64,000 nucleotides of DNA from Ehretia macrophylla (taxonomy: Eukaryota; Streptophyta; Magnoliopsida; Boraginales; Ehretiaceae). Both the position numbers and the translations under genes were made by a program. Under the pieces are notes generated by a model. That model was not told where the DNA came from, ran no database searches, and was given only the letters and a program-made list of their open reading frames with translations. Each line of letters opens with the position of its first letter. Within the stretch, counting starts at the first letter, position 1. Below, piece by piece: positions 1-12,134 of the stretch. The stretch lies in assembly GCA_037974665.1 (NCBI GenBank), contig CM075783.1, positions 14,788,762 to 14,852,761 of the forward strand, in the 5' to 3' direction.

Positions 1-1856
1 TATTGCTCCTTGCATGCTAGGGATCGTTTAGTGGTAATACTACGAGTTTCTGTCGGATGTAGCATAATTTTTATTTTTCGGGTATTAAATTTTGATTAAA
101 TTGTTCAATGTTGAATTAATTGAGTTGCGTTGATCGAAATCGATTGCCGTCGATTTCTAAATACTTGATAATTACGTGGTAGCGCCGTTGTAATGCCGAA
201 TTTTCGATTGTGATGTCCGTGCCAAAATCCAGAAATTTCAGCCATGATACACTAGGGTTTTAGGGTTATTGGGCATGATTTGGATGTGTTTTGGTTGGTT
301 TCCGAGGGGGCTAATGTAGTTGATTGAATGGGTGAGTGTTTGAAACTGATTTGGAGTTGTTTGGATTAGTAAAATGTAAGATATGATTATTTGAAGTTTA
401 GGTTGTCTTTCTTTAAATTGTTGAATTGAGCCTTTAGATGATTGGGTGGTATTTGAGTGATTGAATTGTGAGTTGTTAATGGTTAGACTAGGGTTAGATT
501 ACGTGTTTCATGCATGTTAAGTTGGATGGCCTACTTTGTCATCTAACTTAGTTGTTTGTTGTTTAATTAAATATTGATGTTATATTGATGTTATACTGAT
601 GTTATATTGATTATTATTGAGTACGAGAATCGGGCACTTTTGTTGCTGATCTCCCAGATTATTGATTGATTATTGATTACGGGAATCGGGCACTTTTGTT
701 GCTGATCTCCCTGTTTATTTATTTATTATTGAGTACGGGAATTGGGCACTTTTGTTGCTGATCTCCCAGATTATTGATTGATTATTGATTACGGGAATCG
801 GGCACTTTTGTTGCTGATCTCCCTGTTTATTTATTTATTATTGAGTATGGGAATCGGGCACTTTTGTTGCTGATCTCCCAGTTTATTTATTGATTATTGA
901 TTACGGGAATCGGGCACTTTTGTTGCTGATCTCTCGGTTTATTTATGTTAAGTCTCATTGTTGTGAGCTTTGATAATGTTGTGTCACCTCGGGAGGCATC
1001 CTGGGCTGCGGGCACAATTATCATGGCTAATCCCTATCTCGCATGGGCGGAGAGGCCATGGGGTGTGGGTCTAGGTCAAGGTACTTCAGGATTGTGTCAT
1101 TGAGTTTGGAGGAGTTGTTGAGCATGGAATTGGTGTATGGGGCTTCATCAGCAAATGTATCGTATCCTTATTGTGTGTTTACAGTTATTACTATTGTTGC
1201 ATTTATAATGATTATTGATGTTCATTGTGTGTTTACTGACTCAAAGGATTATTCCAAGGAGTTTAGTAGACCTTGCTCGAGATCTATCGGATCCTCACTG
1301 GGCTTATTTATATAAGCTCACTCTCTATTATTGCATGCTTACAGGTGTATTATCGCAGGATTACGGGTACGTGCCTCCTGAGGAGGAAAATGTGCCTTAC
1401 GTGGACGAGTCATATGTTCCAGAGTCTTATCCGTGATTCTGTGCTGTTATTTATCATGTATATTAGCTTAGTAGCCTTTTCTATGCTTTATAGTTCTTGT
1501 TGTATAGGATGCTGAAAAGAATATAAATTAGTTGTTACTATTCTAGCAGCTTCTTTTGTCTATGGTTAAGTTGTTAGATGGGTCTCAACTTATTTTTGAA
1601 ATGTATGATAAGGTTGAGGTATTGTATGTTATGTTGGAACGGAGGCAGATAACGAGGACTGATTATTGTATATTACGGTTATGTTGTGTGTTGTTATGCT
1701 GTTGAGGAGTTGTTGTTTGTATGGTTATGGAATTGGATGTTTAATGTTATTAATGAGGTTGGTTTAGAACCTCGGTATTCTATTTACTGTCGTTATACTG
1801 CCGAAATCCCGTTGCGTCCTGACTGATTGTAGGTGGGGTCGAGTTGGGGCGTGACA
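1..1856 (+). mobile_element. Family-C (Tekay/Del-type) LTR, right part
   Basis: The first bases match the inside of the LTRs of the young element at 29435-39089, beginning at the equivalent of 30296. The match runs to the shared LTR end (GGGGCGTGACA, ending at 1856). The left end lies outside the window. It holds a 56-bp tandem array, the GC-rich block of this family (about 985-1070) and the stem-loop at 1300-1320. No gag or pol follows, so it is a solo LTR or the right LTR of an element that starts upstream. It appears inserted in the family-B-type LTR whose right part starts at 1857. Small reading frames here are chance LTR frames. Confidence 0.85.
611..946 (+). repeat. Six-copy tandem repeat, 56-bp unit, inside LTR
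   Basis: The core word GGGCACTTTTGTTGCTGATC recurs starting at 632, 688, 744, 800, 856 and 912, exactly 56 bp apart each time. AT-rich spacers alternate between two versions, giving a 112-bp higher-order period. The LTRs of the young family-C element have a single copy of this block (near 30685 and 38128), so the array is a local expansion. It is not CRISPR: spacers are not unique and the host is a plant. Confidence 0.95.
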
Positions 1857-2714
1857 AATGGGGTTATATGCCAGCAAAAGTGCTCGTGGTTTGTGGATCA
1901 AGGTTCGGGGCTCGTGATCAAGATTAAGTGCTGGAGTTATTAGGGTTATTGAGACCATATCCTTACTGCATTGATTATTGCTATCTTCCGTATATTGTTA
2001 TTGCTTAATGTTTGATTGTGCATTGCATGAAAATCCTTTCGAAAATCCCTAGTTAACTGTATCCCCTCCCTCACTGGGTAACTTTAGTTACTCATTCCTC
2101 GTTTTAATATGTTTCAGGTAGAGCTAAGGTTGGACTGCTTGTTGTGTGGCTTGTTTGCTCAATCGGTGTTGCTGGTTGTGGAAGATTGTGTTCATGTTAT
2201 ATTTGTGGTTTATTTTGAGACCTTATGGTCTTGTATATGTTTGTGTAGTTTTGGAGGAATTGTAATTTTAAGCAAAGTCTTGTATAGTTACTAGTTAAAA
2301 AGATGACATGTAATAACTTAAGGATTTACTTTATTGTCTAATTAGTTTGCATGCTTGTGTGAATTGAAATGAAGAATGATTGAAGAATTTAACCTTAAGT
2401 AGATTGAGTAGAGGGTATTTGAGTGGTATGATAACCAATCTCATGATTTAGAAATTCTATGACTTAATGCATACATGTTTGTGAACTTTTGTGGGGTTCC
2501 AAGGTTTGGATGGCCTTGAGGAGTTGTTGTATACGATGGTATAGGAGGATGAGGATTGTTAAAAAGATTTGTTGTTGTTTTGTGATTGTATATTATGTGT
2601 GCAAGTAAACGTTTAGTCCTATAAACAGGGGAGACTCCGTCTCTTTCTCTCATTTTTCGTGACCTAAGGATTTGGGATCAGAACCTCGGTCTTGTGAGGG
2701 ATCGGGGCGTTACA
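1857..2714 (+). mobile_element. Family-B-type LTR, right part
   Basis: This resembles the right ends of the LTRs at 51772, 56041 and 25355. It has a CCCTCACTGGG stem-loop (2076-2093), a TTTCAGG block, a 'gactccgt' stretch and the end GGGGCGTTACA at 2714. Its left part is cut off by the LTR that ends at 1856 and lies outside the window. It has no coding capacity; the short open frames are incidental. Whether it is a solo LTR or the right LTR of an element cannot be told. Confidence 0.75.
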
Positions 2715-2900
2715 TGCAAGACCATAAACAGTTCTTCAGAATAATAGCATGAAACTATGTATGCAAAAGATCTGCAAAAATTTTAACTTTGTGTTTCGTA
2801 GCCCTTTTTATGATATATAAAAAAATGATATCAACAACATGACTTTTGTAGGTGAAGGCTCTATTCATATTGCACCAAAGGAATCCAACCATGTAAAAAC
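2715..2900. other. Unassigned sequence between two elements
   Basis: These are 186 AT-rich bases between the end of the family-B-type LTR and the start of the Sirevirus LTR. I see no open frame, RNA gene or recognisable repeat. It is the best candidate in the window for pre-insertion target DNA, which could itself be an older repeat. Confidence 0.4.
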
Positions 2901-3812
2901 TGTTAAGGCAATAAAAAAGGCAATAAAATTAATTGGACTTTGATTGGCTATGTTTTTGCAAACCTTCTTACCATTTGTATTGTTCAGGAAACATATTATG
3001 GTAACTTACCATAATAGAGGAAGATTTGTGATGATTAAGGAATTACATTAATTGTCCATTCACAAGGAAAAGAAGAATAGGATTTTATGAGAAGAGGCCT
3101 TTCTTGAAGCCCAAACAATGATGACCTGCAACAATCAAGTATATATATATGTGGACTAGGTCACAGAGAATGCAGAGACGGAACAACAAGAAAATATATG
3201 GGATTTATATCCATGTTGCAACATGATCTGTGGTTGAGTTTTTAGTTTTATAATTGTTGCAACTTTGTTTATTTTGACAGTGCGTCAGGAACACCTTGTA
3301 AAAGCCCTTTGAGTGATTAGATTACTGTATCCTTTAATCATTATTCGAGAGAAGAAGTTGTAGTTCTCGGGAGAAAATGCTGTAAGTCGAGGGAATCTCG
3401 CCAAACTAGAGTTCATTAAGGAGTTCTTCATCTAGACGTTAAAGGTCAAAAGGAAGTCTTTACTTGTGTAAGTCCATTTGTGATGTAACTTGATATTTCT
3501 TAGTGGATTGGTTTGTTGGATCAGGGATTGATCCCGTGGACGTAGACCGTACGGTTGAACCACGTTAAATCTTGATGTTCTTAATTCTGTTACAAGTTTA
3601 CTTTATTCCGCTGCTGCTTGTTTACTCTCTGATTATGTTGCAACGTTAAGTGAAACATGTCATTAACTTACTGAGAGAAATTGAGTGTTTCAATTAATGT
3701 TACAACATCTTCTGTAACAGTTTACCTTTACACCGCAAAACTGCATCAAGTAATCAAAATTATTCATATTGATTATGAACTGATCCATACTTATACTGCA
3801 ATAACTCTAACA
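2901..3812 (+). repeat. Sirevirus 5' LTR
   Basis: It begins TGTTAAGG and ends CTAACA, 912 bp, directly before the primer-binding site. The first roughly 490 bp align with 39527-40012. The preceding AAAAC (2896-2900) would be the left target duplication; the right one is not visible because the 3' LTR is incomplete. Confidence 0.85.
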
Positions 3813-3814
3813 AG

Positions 3815-3827
3815 TGGCATCAAGAGC
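3815..3827 (+). other. Sirevirus primer-binding site
   Basis: TGGCATCAAGAGC two bases after the LTR resembles the standard complement of initiator-methionine tRNA (TGGTATCAGAGC), the usual Sirevirus primer. Confidence 0.7.
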
Positions 3828-3891
3828 AGGTTACGAACTAATTCTGTTAGATTATTGAGAGTTTTTGAGTTGTTGTTTTGCATAATTAGGT

Positions 3892-6800
3892 ATGGACACT
3901 TTGTGTGATGGAGGCTCAATCACTAAACCACCGCTGCTGGATGGTGCAAATTATTCATATTGGAAGGCTCGAATGAGGGCGTTCATCATGTCGATTGATG
4001 AGAAGGCTTAGAAAGTGGTTTTGACAGGCTGGACTACTCCTACCACTACCGATACTCAAGGCAATATTGCAACAAAACCTGAAATAGAATGGACAAAGGA
4101 GGAAGATCAGTTAGTAAACTGGAACTCCAAGGCATTGAATACAATTTTCAATTATGTTGATTTAAATCAATTCAAGCTAATCTCAACATGTGAATCTGCT
4201 AAGGAAGCCTGGGAGATACTGCAAACCGCATATGAAGGTACAACGTTAGTCAGAAGATCAAAATTACAGATGCTTGCCACTAGATTTGAAGAGCTAAGGA
4301 TGCATGAGGATAAAACGATTGCTGATTTCAATGCCAAGTTGTAGACATTGCTAATGAAACGTTTGCTTTAGGAGAAAAGTATCCATACTCTAAGCTTGTA
4401 AGGAAAACCTTGCGCTTTCTCCCAGACAGATTTGGAATCAAAGTTGCTGTCATAGAAGAATCCAAGAATGTTAATAAAATCAGGATTAATGAATTGATGG
4501 GGTCACTTCAAACCTTCGAGATGAAGTTTAAGTAGAAGAAGAAGGATAAATGCATTGCTCTGCGGGCTGAAGTTGAAAGGAAATGGACACTAAACTCTTC
4601 GAAGTATGAGGATATTGAGATCTTTGAGTCCTTAGCCTTCCTTACCAAGAATTTCAACAAAGTATTGAAAAAATTGGACAAACAGAGAAATGACTTTAAA
4701 TAGTCAAACTTTGAAAAGAAGCCTCAGGTTGCAACGTGGTCTGACACATTTAAGAAACAAAGCTTTAAACCGACTGATGAAAAAAAAAAGGTAAAGGTGT
4801 ACAATGCCGAGAGTGTGAGGGATTTGGACACATTCAATTTAAATGTGCAAACACCTTGAAGAAAAAGAAAAAAAGGCTATGAATGTTACTTGGAGTAATC
4901 AGGAGCCAGAAGAATGCATGAAAAGTGATGAAGAACACATTAGTAACTTTATTGCATTCAATGTTAAACAGACCCGCGAGAGATCAGACTTAAAGCAGAA
5001 GAAGATGCTGCAGATGATGCAACAATGGGTGAAACAGAGGATGAATTGAGTGAAACTGACTGTGCTGGGTCTGAAAGTGATAATGACTTGGATGACGAAG
5101 AAGTAATAAAAATGTACAAAGATATGTACGAAAAATGGTGATCGTATGCAAGAAAAACCAATGATTGGAGTTGAGGATCCTAGAATTGGAAAAACAAAAA
5201 TCATAACTGAAAAAGCTAGCTAACAAAAGATTGCAAGAAGTTCAGATGCTGCAATATGAATTGAAACAGATGCAGAGTAATGTGAAAATGCTATATTTCG
5301 GAACTGAAAAACTTGACCATATGCTTTCCATTCAGAAATCAAGCAGTGATCATCTAAGACTTAGTTTTTATGGAGGAGAATCATCTGGAAAGATGAGCTT
5401 TGTAAAATGCTCAGAAAAACCCATACAGGAGCAAGATGTCGTGACATTACAGAGGGTAAAAAAAAAGGCTCAGCTACTAATGTTACAATGCAAGCTGCAA
5501 TAGCTTAGAAGAAACAAAGAGAGAGGAAAAACAGGTTTGTTCCTATTTGCCTTTTCTGCTACACACCTGGACACATTAGACCTCGGTGCTTCAAGTATCG
5601 TAATATGCTGAAACAAGGTAAAATCCTTAATTCCCTGAATAGATCATCTCAAGCTCTATTGCAACACAAGTTAAGACAATTTTGGGTGAAGAAATCTGAT
5701 TTAACTTATTTTGTTGCATATACTTCTACACAAGCATGTACTGCTAATTCATGGTATTTTGATAGTTGATGTTCTAAACAGATGACAGGTATGCGTGAAG
5801 TTTTAAACAGCTACAGGAGATATGATGAAGGGCAAGTTACATTTGGAGATGGTGTTACACGGCAAGTTCTAGGAAGATTAACACTTGAAATTGAAGGATT
5901 TCCAAGGCTCAAGAAAGTGCTGCACATGGAAGGCTTAAAGGCTAATCTTATTAGTATCAGTCAATTGTGTGATCAGGGTTTGTTTGTAAAATTCACTAAA
6001 GATAGTTGTCATGTGTTAGATGTGTCTAATAACTATGTGCTTACAGGAAAAAAATCATCTGACAAATGTTATATGTTAACACCACCTCATGAACAACTAT
6101 TAACTTGTCAAAACAATACCTATGACAGTGCTGAGATTTGGCATTAGAGGTTAGAACATTTAAATTATAAACTACTAACCAAGATTGTGAATATAGGTGT
6201 AGTATGAGGTGCACCGAAGCTAAGGAGCAAACAAACATGTATTTGTGGTGCTTGTCAAATGGGCAAACAGGTAAGAGCATCACATAAGATGTTGCAATAT
6301 GTTCCAACCAAGAAAAGTTTGGAACTTTTGCATATGGATCTCAAGGTTTAATGCAAATAGAAAGTATTGGAGGTAAAAAATATGTTTTCGTATGTGTGGA
6401 TGATTTCTCTAGATACACCTTTGTAGATTTTTTTAAAAACAAATCTGACACATTTGATGTTTTTAAGAAACTGTGCTTAAGGCTGAAAACAGAAGAATGT
6501 TGCAACATTCAGAAAATTGTCAGAATAAAGAGTGACCATGGTAGAGAATTTGAAAATCATTCGTTTACTGAGTTCTGTAATGAATACGGTATAACTCATG
6601 AATTTTCAACACCAAAAACCCCATAACACAATGGTGTGGTTGAGAGAAAGAATAGGGCAATTTAGGAAATGACTTGTGTAATATTGAATGATAAAAAACT
6701 TCCTCACAGGTTTTGGGCAGAAGAAGTCAACAATACGTGTTACATCATCAATCGAGTATTTCTTCAACCAGGTATTTCCATCACGCCTTATGAGATAAAA

Positions 6801-8876
6801 AAGGTAAGAAACCCTTGTTGGGTTATTTTCATGTCTTTAGGAGTACATGTTACATTCCGAATGATAGAGAACAAAGAGGTAAGTTTGATGTTAAAAGTGA
6901 CAAAGGAATTTTTCTAGGGTATGTTACAAATAGCCTTGCTTTTAGAGTTTTTAACTTGACAACCAAAACTATGATGGAATATACTAGTATAGTATTTGAT
7001 GAGTTTAAGAATTTTGCGGGAGAATCGGTGGAAGAAGGAAGCACCAGTAAGATGAATGCTGATGTTGTAGACGGTGTTGCAACACTGAAAGAAGAACAGA
7101 CGAAAAAACCTGATGTTGCAGATACAGTTGCAACACCAGAAAAAGGAACTGAGCAGAAAGATAATGGTGCATGCGATGTTTCAACAAGTAGTGGAATAAC
7201 GAAAACTACCACTGAAGAAATACAATATGAAATAACTTAAGTTCACAGAATTCATGTTGCAGAGGATGTGATTGGATTGAGAAATAATGGGATACGAACT
7301 AGAGATAAACCCAAGCTAAACTATAGGGATATGGTAAGGTATGTTTGCTACACTTCTTCTATAGAACCCAAGAATGTGAAAGAAGCCTTGGGGGATGAAT
7401 TTTGGATCAATGCCATGCAGGATGAATTAAATCGATTTGTAAAGAATGTTGTCTGGACCTTGGTCCTTAGGCCTAAAGATGTTAACATCATTGGGACTAA
7501 ATGGATCTTTAGGAACAAAACTGATGAGAATGGTAACATAACAAGAAACAAGGCTAGACTTGTAGCTCAAGGATATACACAAGTAGAGGGTGTGGATTTT
7601 GATGAGACTTTTGCTCTAGTTGCTAGGCTTGAATCCATTTGGTTGTTGTTGTTCATTGCATGAGTATTAAAACTAAAATTGTTTCAAATGGACATAAAAA
7701 GTGCATTCTTAAATGGTATCTTAAATGAGGAAGCTTATGTTGAGCAACCAAAAGGTTTTGAGGATCCCTATTATCCTACATATGTGTATAAATTGAAAAA
7801 GGCCTTGTATGGGTTGAAACAAGCCCCTCGGGCTTGGTATGACAGGTTGACCAAATTTTTGATTAATAAGGGGTACTAGAGAGGGGGAGTAGACAAAACC
7901 TTGTTTGTCAATAAGTTTGGTTCAGGTATTCTTATTGCACAAATCTATGTTGATGACATCGTTTTTGGTGCAACATCTAAAAATAAAGTGAACAAGTTTG
8001 TAAAACACATGAAACATGAGTTTGAAATGAGCATGGTTGGGGAACTAACATATTTTCTAGGTTTGTAGATCAAGCAATGTGATGATGAAATCTTCATATC
8101 TCAAGAGAAGTATGCCAGGAATCTATCCAAAAAATTGACTAGAATCATCAAAGTCTTCAAGAACCCCCATGAGTGTAACCACCAAGTTGACAAAAAGCGA
8201 GAATGAGAAATCTGTTGATCGTAGCTTATACAGGAGCATGATAGGAAACTTATTGTATCTTACAACAAGTAGACTTGACATATGTTTTAGTGTTGGAGTA
8301 TGTGCTAGATATCAAGCAGATTCTAAAGAATCTCACTTAGCTGCAGTGAAAAGAATAATAAAATATGTGAGTGGATTAGTAGATCTTGGAATATGGTTTA
8401 CTAATGAGACTAACACAAATCTTGTTGGCTTTAGTGATGCTGATTGGGTAGGTAATGCAGGTAATAGGAAAAGTACAACTGGTGGATGCTTTTACATAAG
8501 GAATAATATAGTGTATGGTGTCCTGGTACAACAAGAAGCAAAGTTCAATCTCCTTGTCAATAGTGGAAGCTGAGTACATAACTGTGCATAGCTTTTGTGG
8601 ATGAAACAAATGTTAGATGACTATGGAATTGAACAATAGGTTTTGATAGTTTATTGTGATAACATAAGTGCCATTAATGTATCCAAAAATCTTGTTTAGC
8701 ACTCTCGCACTAAACACATTGACTTAAGACACTATTTTATCCATGAACTTGTTGAAACCAAAACCATTGTTTTAGAACATGTTGCAATAGAAAAATAGTT
8801 GGCAGATATCTTCACTAAAGCTTTAGACTCTTTGAGATTTGAAATCCTGAGAAAAGCTTTAAAAATTTGTAGTTTA
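3892..8876 (+). pseudogene. Sirevirus gag-pol fossil
   Basis: Recognisable parts in order are as follows. Gag opens with the conserved ANYSYWKARMRAFI and VLTGW segments near 3940-4030. Two CX2CX4HX4C zinc knuckles lie near 4815-4855 and 5545-5590. A protease region with the MTG motif lies near 5750-5800. Integrase follows, with a zinc-binding part near 6140-6300 and the core at about 6350-6660 (VDDFSRYTFV, RIKSDHGREFEN). Reverse transcriptase covers about 7380-8100, with [40 protein letters not shown] and YVDDIVFGA. RNase H covers about 8220-8800 (GFSDADWVGN). The frame is interrupted many times and is surely inactive. Domain order and motifs place it in the SIRE lineage of Ty1/Copia. Confidence 0.9.
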
Positions 8877-9128
8877 TAATGTTGCATCATGGACTGCAAC
8901 ATGGTCATGAAAGAAGCTTGAGAAATTTGAAAATTCAATATTCAATTCAACTGGTGATTTATTTAGTGAACCGTACTTTTTGTACACACTAAATTTTGGT
9001 TTGATGAAGAAAACTAATCTTGATAATCTGCGAGTGCAGGAACTTGAACTATCTGATGACTTGGGATAAAGAGAGAATTCTCTCTAAATCCATTCCTATA
9101 TTCTATTCATCCTCAAGATCAAAAAAAG

Positions 9129-9174
<46 letters not shown>

Positions 9175-9352
9175 GAGTTTATCAAGTTCTAGAAAGCGCT
9201 ACCTAATCCAAAGTAAAAGGTATTAGTGTGAAAGCTGCCAGTTGCAACATGAGCTGAAACAACAAAAAAAGAAAAAATATATATGGAAAAATATTGTGTT
9301 TTCCTGCCGGATGAATAGACGATCATGTATGTTTGAGCTGATAGGGAGAGTT
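8877..9352 (+). other. Sirevirus post-pol region, left part, with (TA)n tract
   Basis: Non-coding stretch between the end of RNase H and the nested Tekay-type element. It has an A-rich run and a (TA)n microsatellite at about 9144-9172, and one GTTGCAAC palindrome at 9241. Sireviruses have a long region here before the env-like frame. Confidence 0.6.
9348..9352. repeat. Left target-site duplication of family-E element
   Basis: GAGTT, paired with TAGTT at 18853-18857, one mismatch in five. It fits a 5-bp duplication and defines both ends of the element. Confidence 0.65.
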
Positions 9353-11823
9353 TGTAAGGCCCAACACGAGACCACATGTGCATATGGATCATATCATACA
9401 TAATTAAATCATTTTATATGCATTTATCTTATTTTATATTCTTTTAAATTGATTTATGTGCATTTATCTCGATTTACGTGCATTTCATCGTTTAACATAC
9501 AATTAAGTGTTTTAGATGTCATAGGAATTTAATTAAAAACTATTGGACTAAGCCTAGCAACTAACTAGTTAAGATACAACTAGAATGACATGCAATAAAT
9601 AGCTTTAAGTTAAAAGGGCAAAGTGGTCTTTTGGACCTTAGATATTATTCTACCAACACAAATACATACACATTACACACACACACACACTTGAAGATAC
9701 ACACATACCCACATGATATACATACTACACACACACTCAGATTTTCGTCCATAGAAAGGAGAGAAAAAAGAGGAAAAAGAGAAGAAAGAAGGATGAGAGA
9801 AATGAGAAGATTTCAAGCCATTGATAAGCTTTCTTCAAGGGTTTTCTAGCCATTTTTCATTTAGATTTCAAGAGCAAAGGTGATGGATTCTTTGAAAATT
9901 TATTGATAAAACTCATGCAAGGTTATATGTTGTATATTGTTGACTAATATTACTTATGGAGTTCATACATGACCTCATTGTGAAGTTGGTTGTATTTATG
10001 TGTTGTAGACCTAGGTTTTGCAAAACTTGTGTGGATGATTTGGACTAGTGGGGTGATGAGCTAAAAGAGTTCTTGAGTGTGTTGGAGTGGTTACAACTTG
10101 TATACAAGGTTGGAGGGTAAGATCTTAGCATTTGAGAATTATTTGGTTAGGTTGATGTTTTGAGAAATTGTTGATTTGGGTGTTATTTCAAGGTGGATTG
10201 ATTCAAGGGTGTTATACCATGATTTGTGACCTTTATTATGTGTGTTAGTAGCCCTCTTGAGTGCACTAAGTGTTTGGGTAGCGTTGGTGGTATGACAAGC
10301 AAGATAAGAGTCAAATGGAGTTAATTTATGGGTTGGTTTTACCTAGGCCGGTCGAGTGAAGTCGAACGAGACACTCGCCCGACTACTCGACCGACATTGG
10401 GCTTCATTTACTAGAGAAGCCGGTCGAGTGAGGTCATGTGAGTCACTTGTCCAACTTCCCATCTCCTTTTGCGCAACAATTTTTTGAAGACCATATCTCG
10501 GTCAATTCAATTCCGAATTGAGTTCTATTTGATTCTAGAACTATCTACTTTCGATACAATTTAATTTTATACCAAAATCGAATTATTTGGACTTTGGAAA
10601 TGTAGGGAACTTAACTATTTAAGTTAGGCTAATACAGAAGCGTTAAAGTTGTTTCATAGTTTCATTCGTGTTTGCATTTTATTGCCGTTTTGAGTGGTTT
10701 TAAGGTGTCTTTACACCCTCCTTTGGTATAGGACTAAGTTGTGAACTCCTAAATTTATTAGTTGTTCAATTACGATGTACATTTAATTCATGATCCTATA
10801 TGCAATACATTCTAGTATATACTTGCTTGGTTTACTACGTGATCAATATGCTTGCTTGACAGAGGCAACCTACTTCGTTGTCCTCCAAATATGTTCTTGT
10901 TTAATTAGTGCCCATTCTCACTTGGTGTGTTTCCACAGAGAGTTGGGACGTATTTGTTCAATTGTTAAATAATTCAAGCAGTCTCGTGAACCCCACGGTA
11001 GAAGTTTCGATTTCCCTAGGCGGTATCGGGCCGTCGGGTATAAGTCTCGGCTACCATGGTTTTAGGTTGCCTCCGGAGTGCCTACTCTTAATTAGTGTAA
11101 TGAAGATAATTTGACAAGAAAGTTTGAGACTGGCTATCTCCAACAAAGTTCGTGATATTGTATCATTTTACTACATGGTTCCTACTCTTGTTGGGTCATT
11201 CGAGGTCCTCGGAGTGTAGAGTTGCTTGATTAAGATTGTGATTATCCCGTATTTGTTATTCTTGTTATACTTGTTATATGAGGTATATGTATAACATGGT
11301 TTTCTAATGATGATTTCAAAATGATAACGTTTGTGAAAGTCTTTTCTTTTTTATCCTCACTGAGCTATATGCAAGATTAGCTCACCGCTCTTGCAACCAT
11401 TTCAGGTGAGGCCGAGGCCGAGCCGACTGTACAGGTAGAGGGCGATGAATCTTTATGTGACGAGACTGATTTCTGTCACTTTTGATCTTCATGCTTGTGT
11501 TGAAGATAAACTTGTTAATAGAAACTGATGATGTACTTTTGAACAACTTATGATATGCATACTAAGTTTGATTACCATTCTTTTGAGGCCTAGGTGTCTA
11601 TATTTGGCCACGTATGAAGTACAAACAAGGATGCTAGGTCTTGTAATTATGAAACAGGTTGATGTGGCCTTTTAATGTCAAATGTCTTGAGCATTCTTTT
11701 GAAGTTACTTGTGGGAGTTAATGAATGTTTAGGTTGTTAAATAATGATCTTTCAGGTATTAAACTGCTTGACACGTCGCGCTCCGACCTTAACCTCCGCT
11801 GGTCTTGGTCCTGGGGCGTGACA
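9353..11823 (+). repeat. Family-E 5' LTR
   Basis: 2471 bp, TGTAAGGC to GGGGCGTGACA. It contains a (CA)-rich stretch near 9656-9735, a purine-rich leader, a CpG-rich repeated motif (10347-10435), a GC-rich block (about 10980-11090) and the stem-loop at 11362-11383 followed by TTTCAGG. The 3' copy is shorter even though it carries a 0.17-kb plastid insert. Confidence 0.9.
10347..10435. repeat. CpG-rich direct and inverted repeat in family-E 5' LTR
   Basis: GCCGGTCGAGTGARGTC occurs at 10347-10363 and 10419-10435, 72 bp apart. Between them ACTCGACCG (10385-10393) is the exact reverse complement of CGGTCGAGT (10349-10357). The 3' LTR lacks most of this block. Confidence 0.8.
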
Positions 11824-11833
11824 CCTATTAAAG

Positions 11834-11845
11834 TGGTATCAAAGC
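11834..11845 (+). other. Family-E primer-binding site
   Basis: TGGTATCAAAGC lies ten bases after the 5' LTR. It differs at one position from the complement of the initiator-methionine tRNA 3' end. Confidence 0.75.
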
Positions 11846-12134
11846 TTGCTTTACTTGGCATTGAGCTAGCCTTAGTTAGCGTAGTCTGGGTTTTAAATAG
11901 TGGTCCCTGGGGAAGAGTCTTAACCTGAATAAAGTCTTAGGTGAGTTTTATATGTGCTTATGTGTAACCATATGTATTGAACGTGCTGTAATTGCTTCTT
12001 GTTTATGTTTAACTTACATGTTAGATATAGCTATATTACATGCATGTTAGGAGTGCTAGAAGTGTACATGTTCATGACTCACATAATGCATGCATAACCT
12101 ATAACCGTGATTGGTATCTGTTCTATATCTATAG

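Noticed and set aside
611-946. Regularly spaced repeats resembling a CRISPR array
   Set aside because: The intervening sequence is repeated too (two alternating types), the unit is tandem, and the DNA is plant LTR.
4899-5204. Reverse-strand frames opposite the Sirevirus gag region
   Set aside because: Gag similarity, including zinc knuckles on both sides, is on the + strand; the reverse frames are chance products of A-rich coding DNA.
9144-9172. (TA)n tract as a possible origin or regulatory site
   Set aside because: A plain microsatellite next to an A-rich run; nothing else supports a function.
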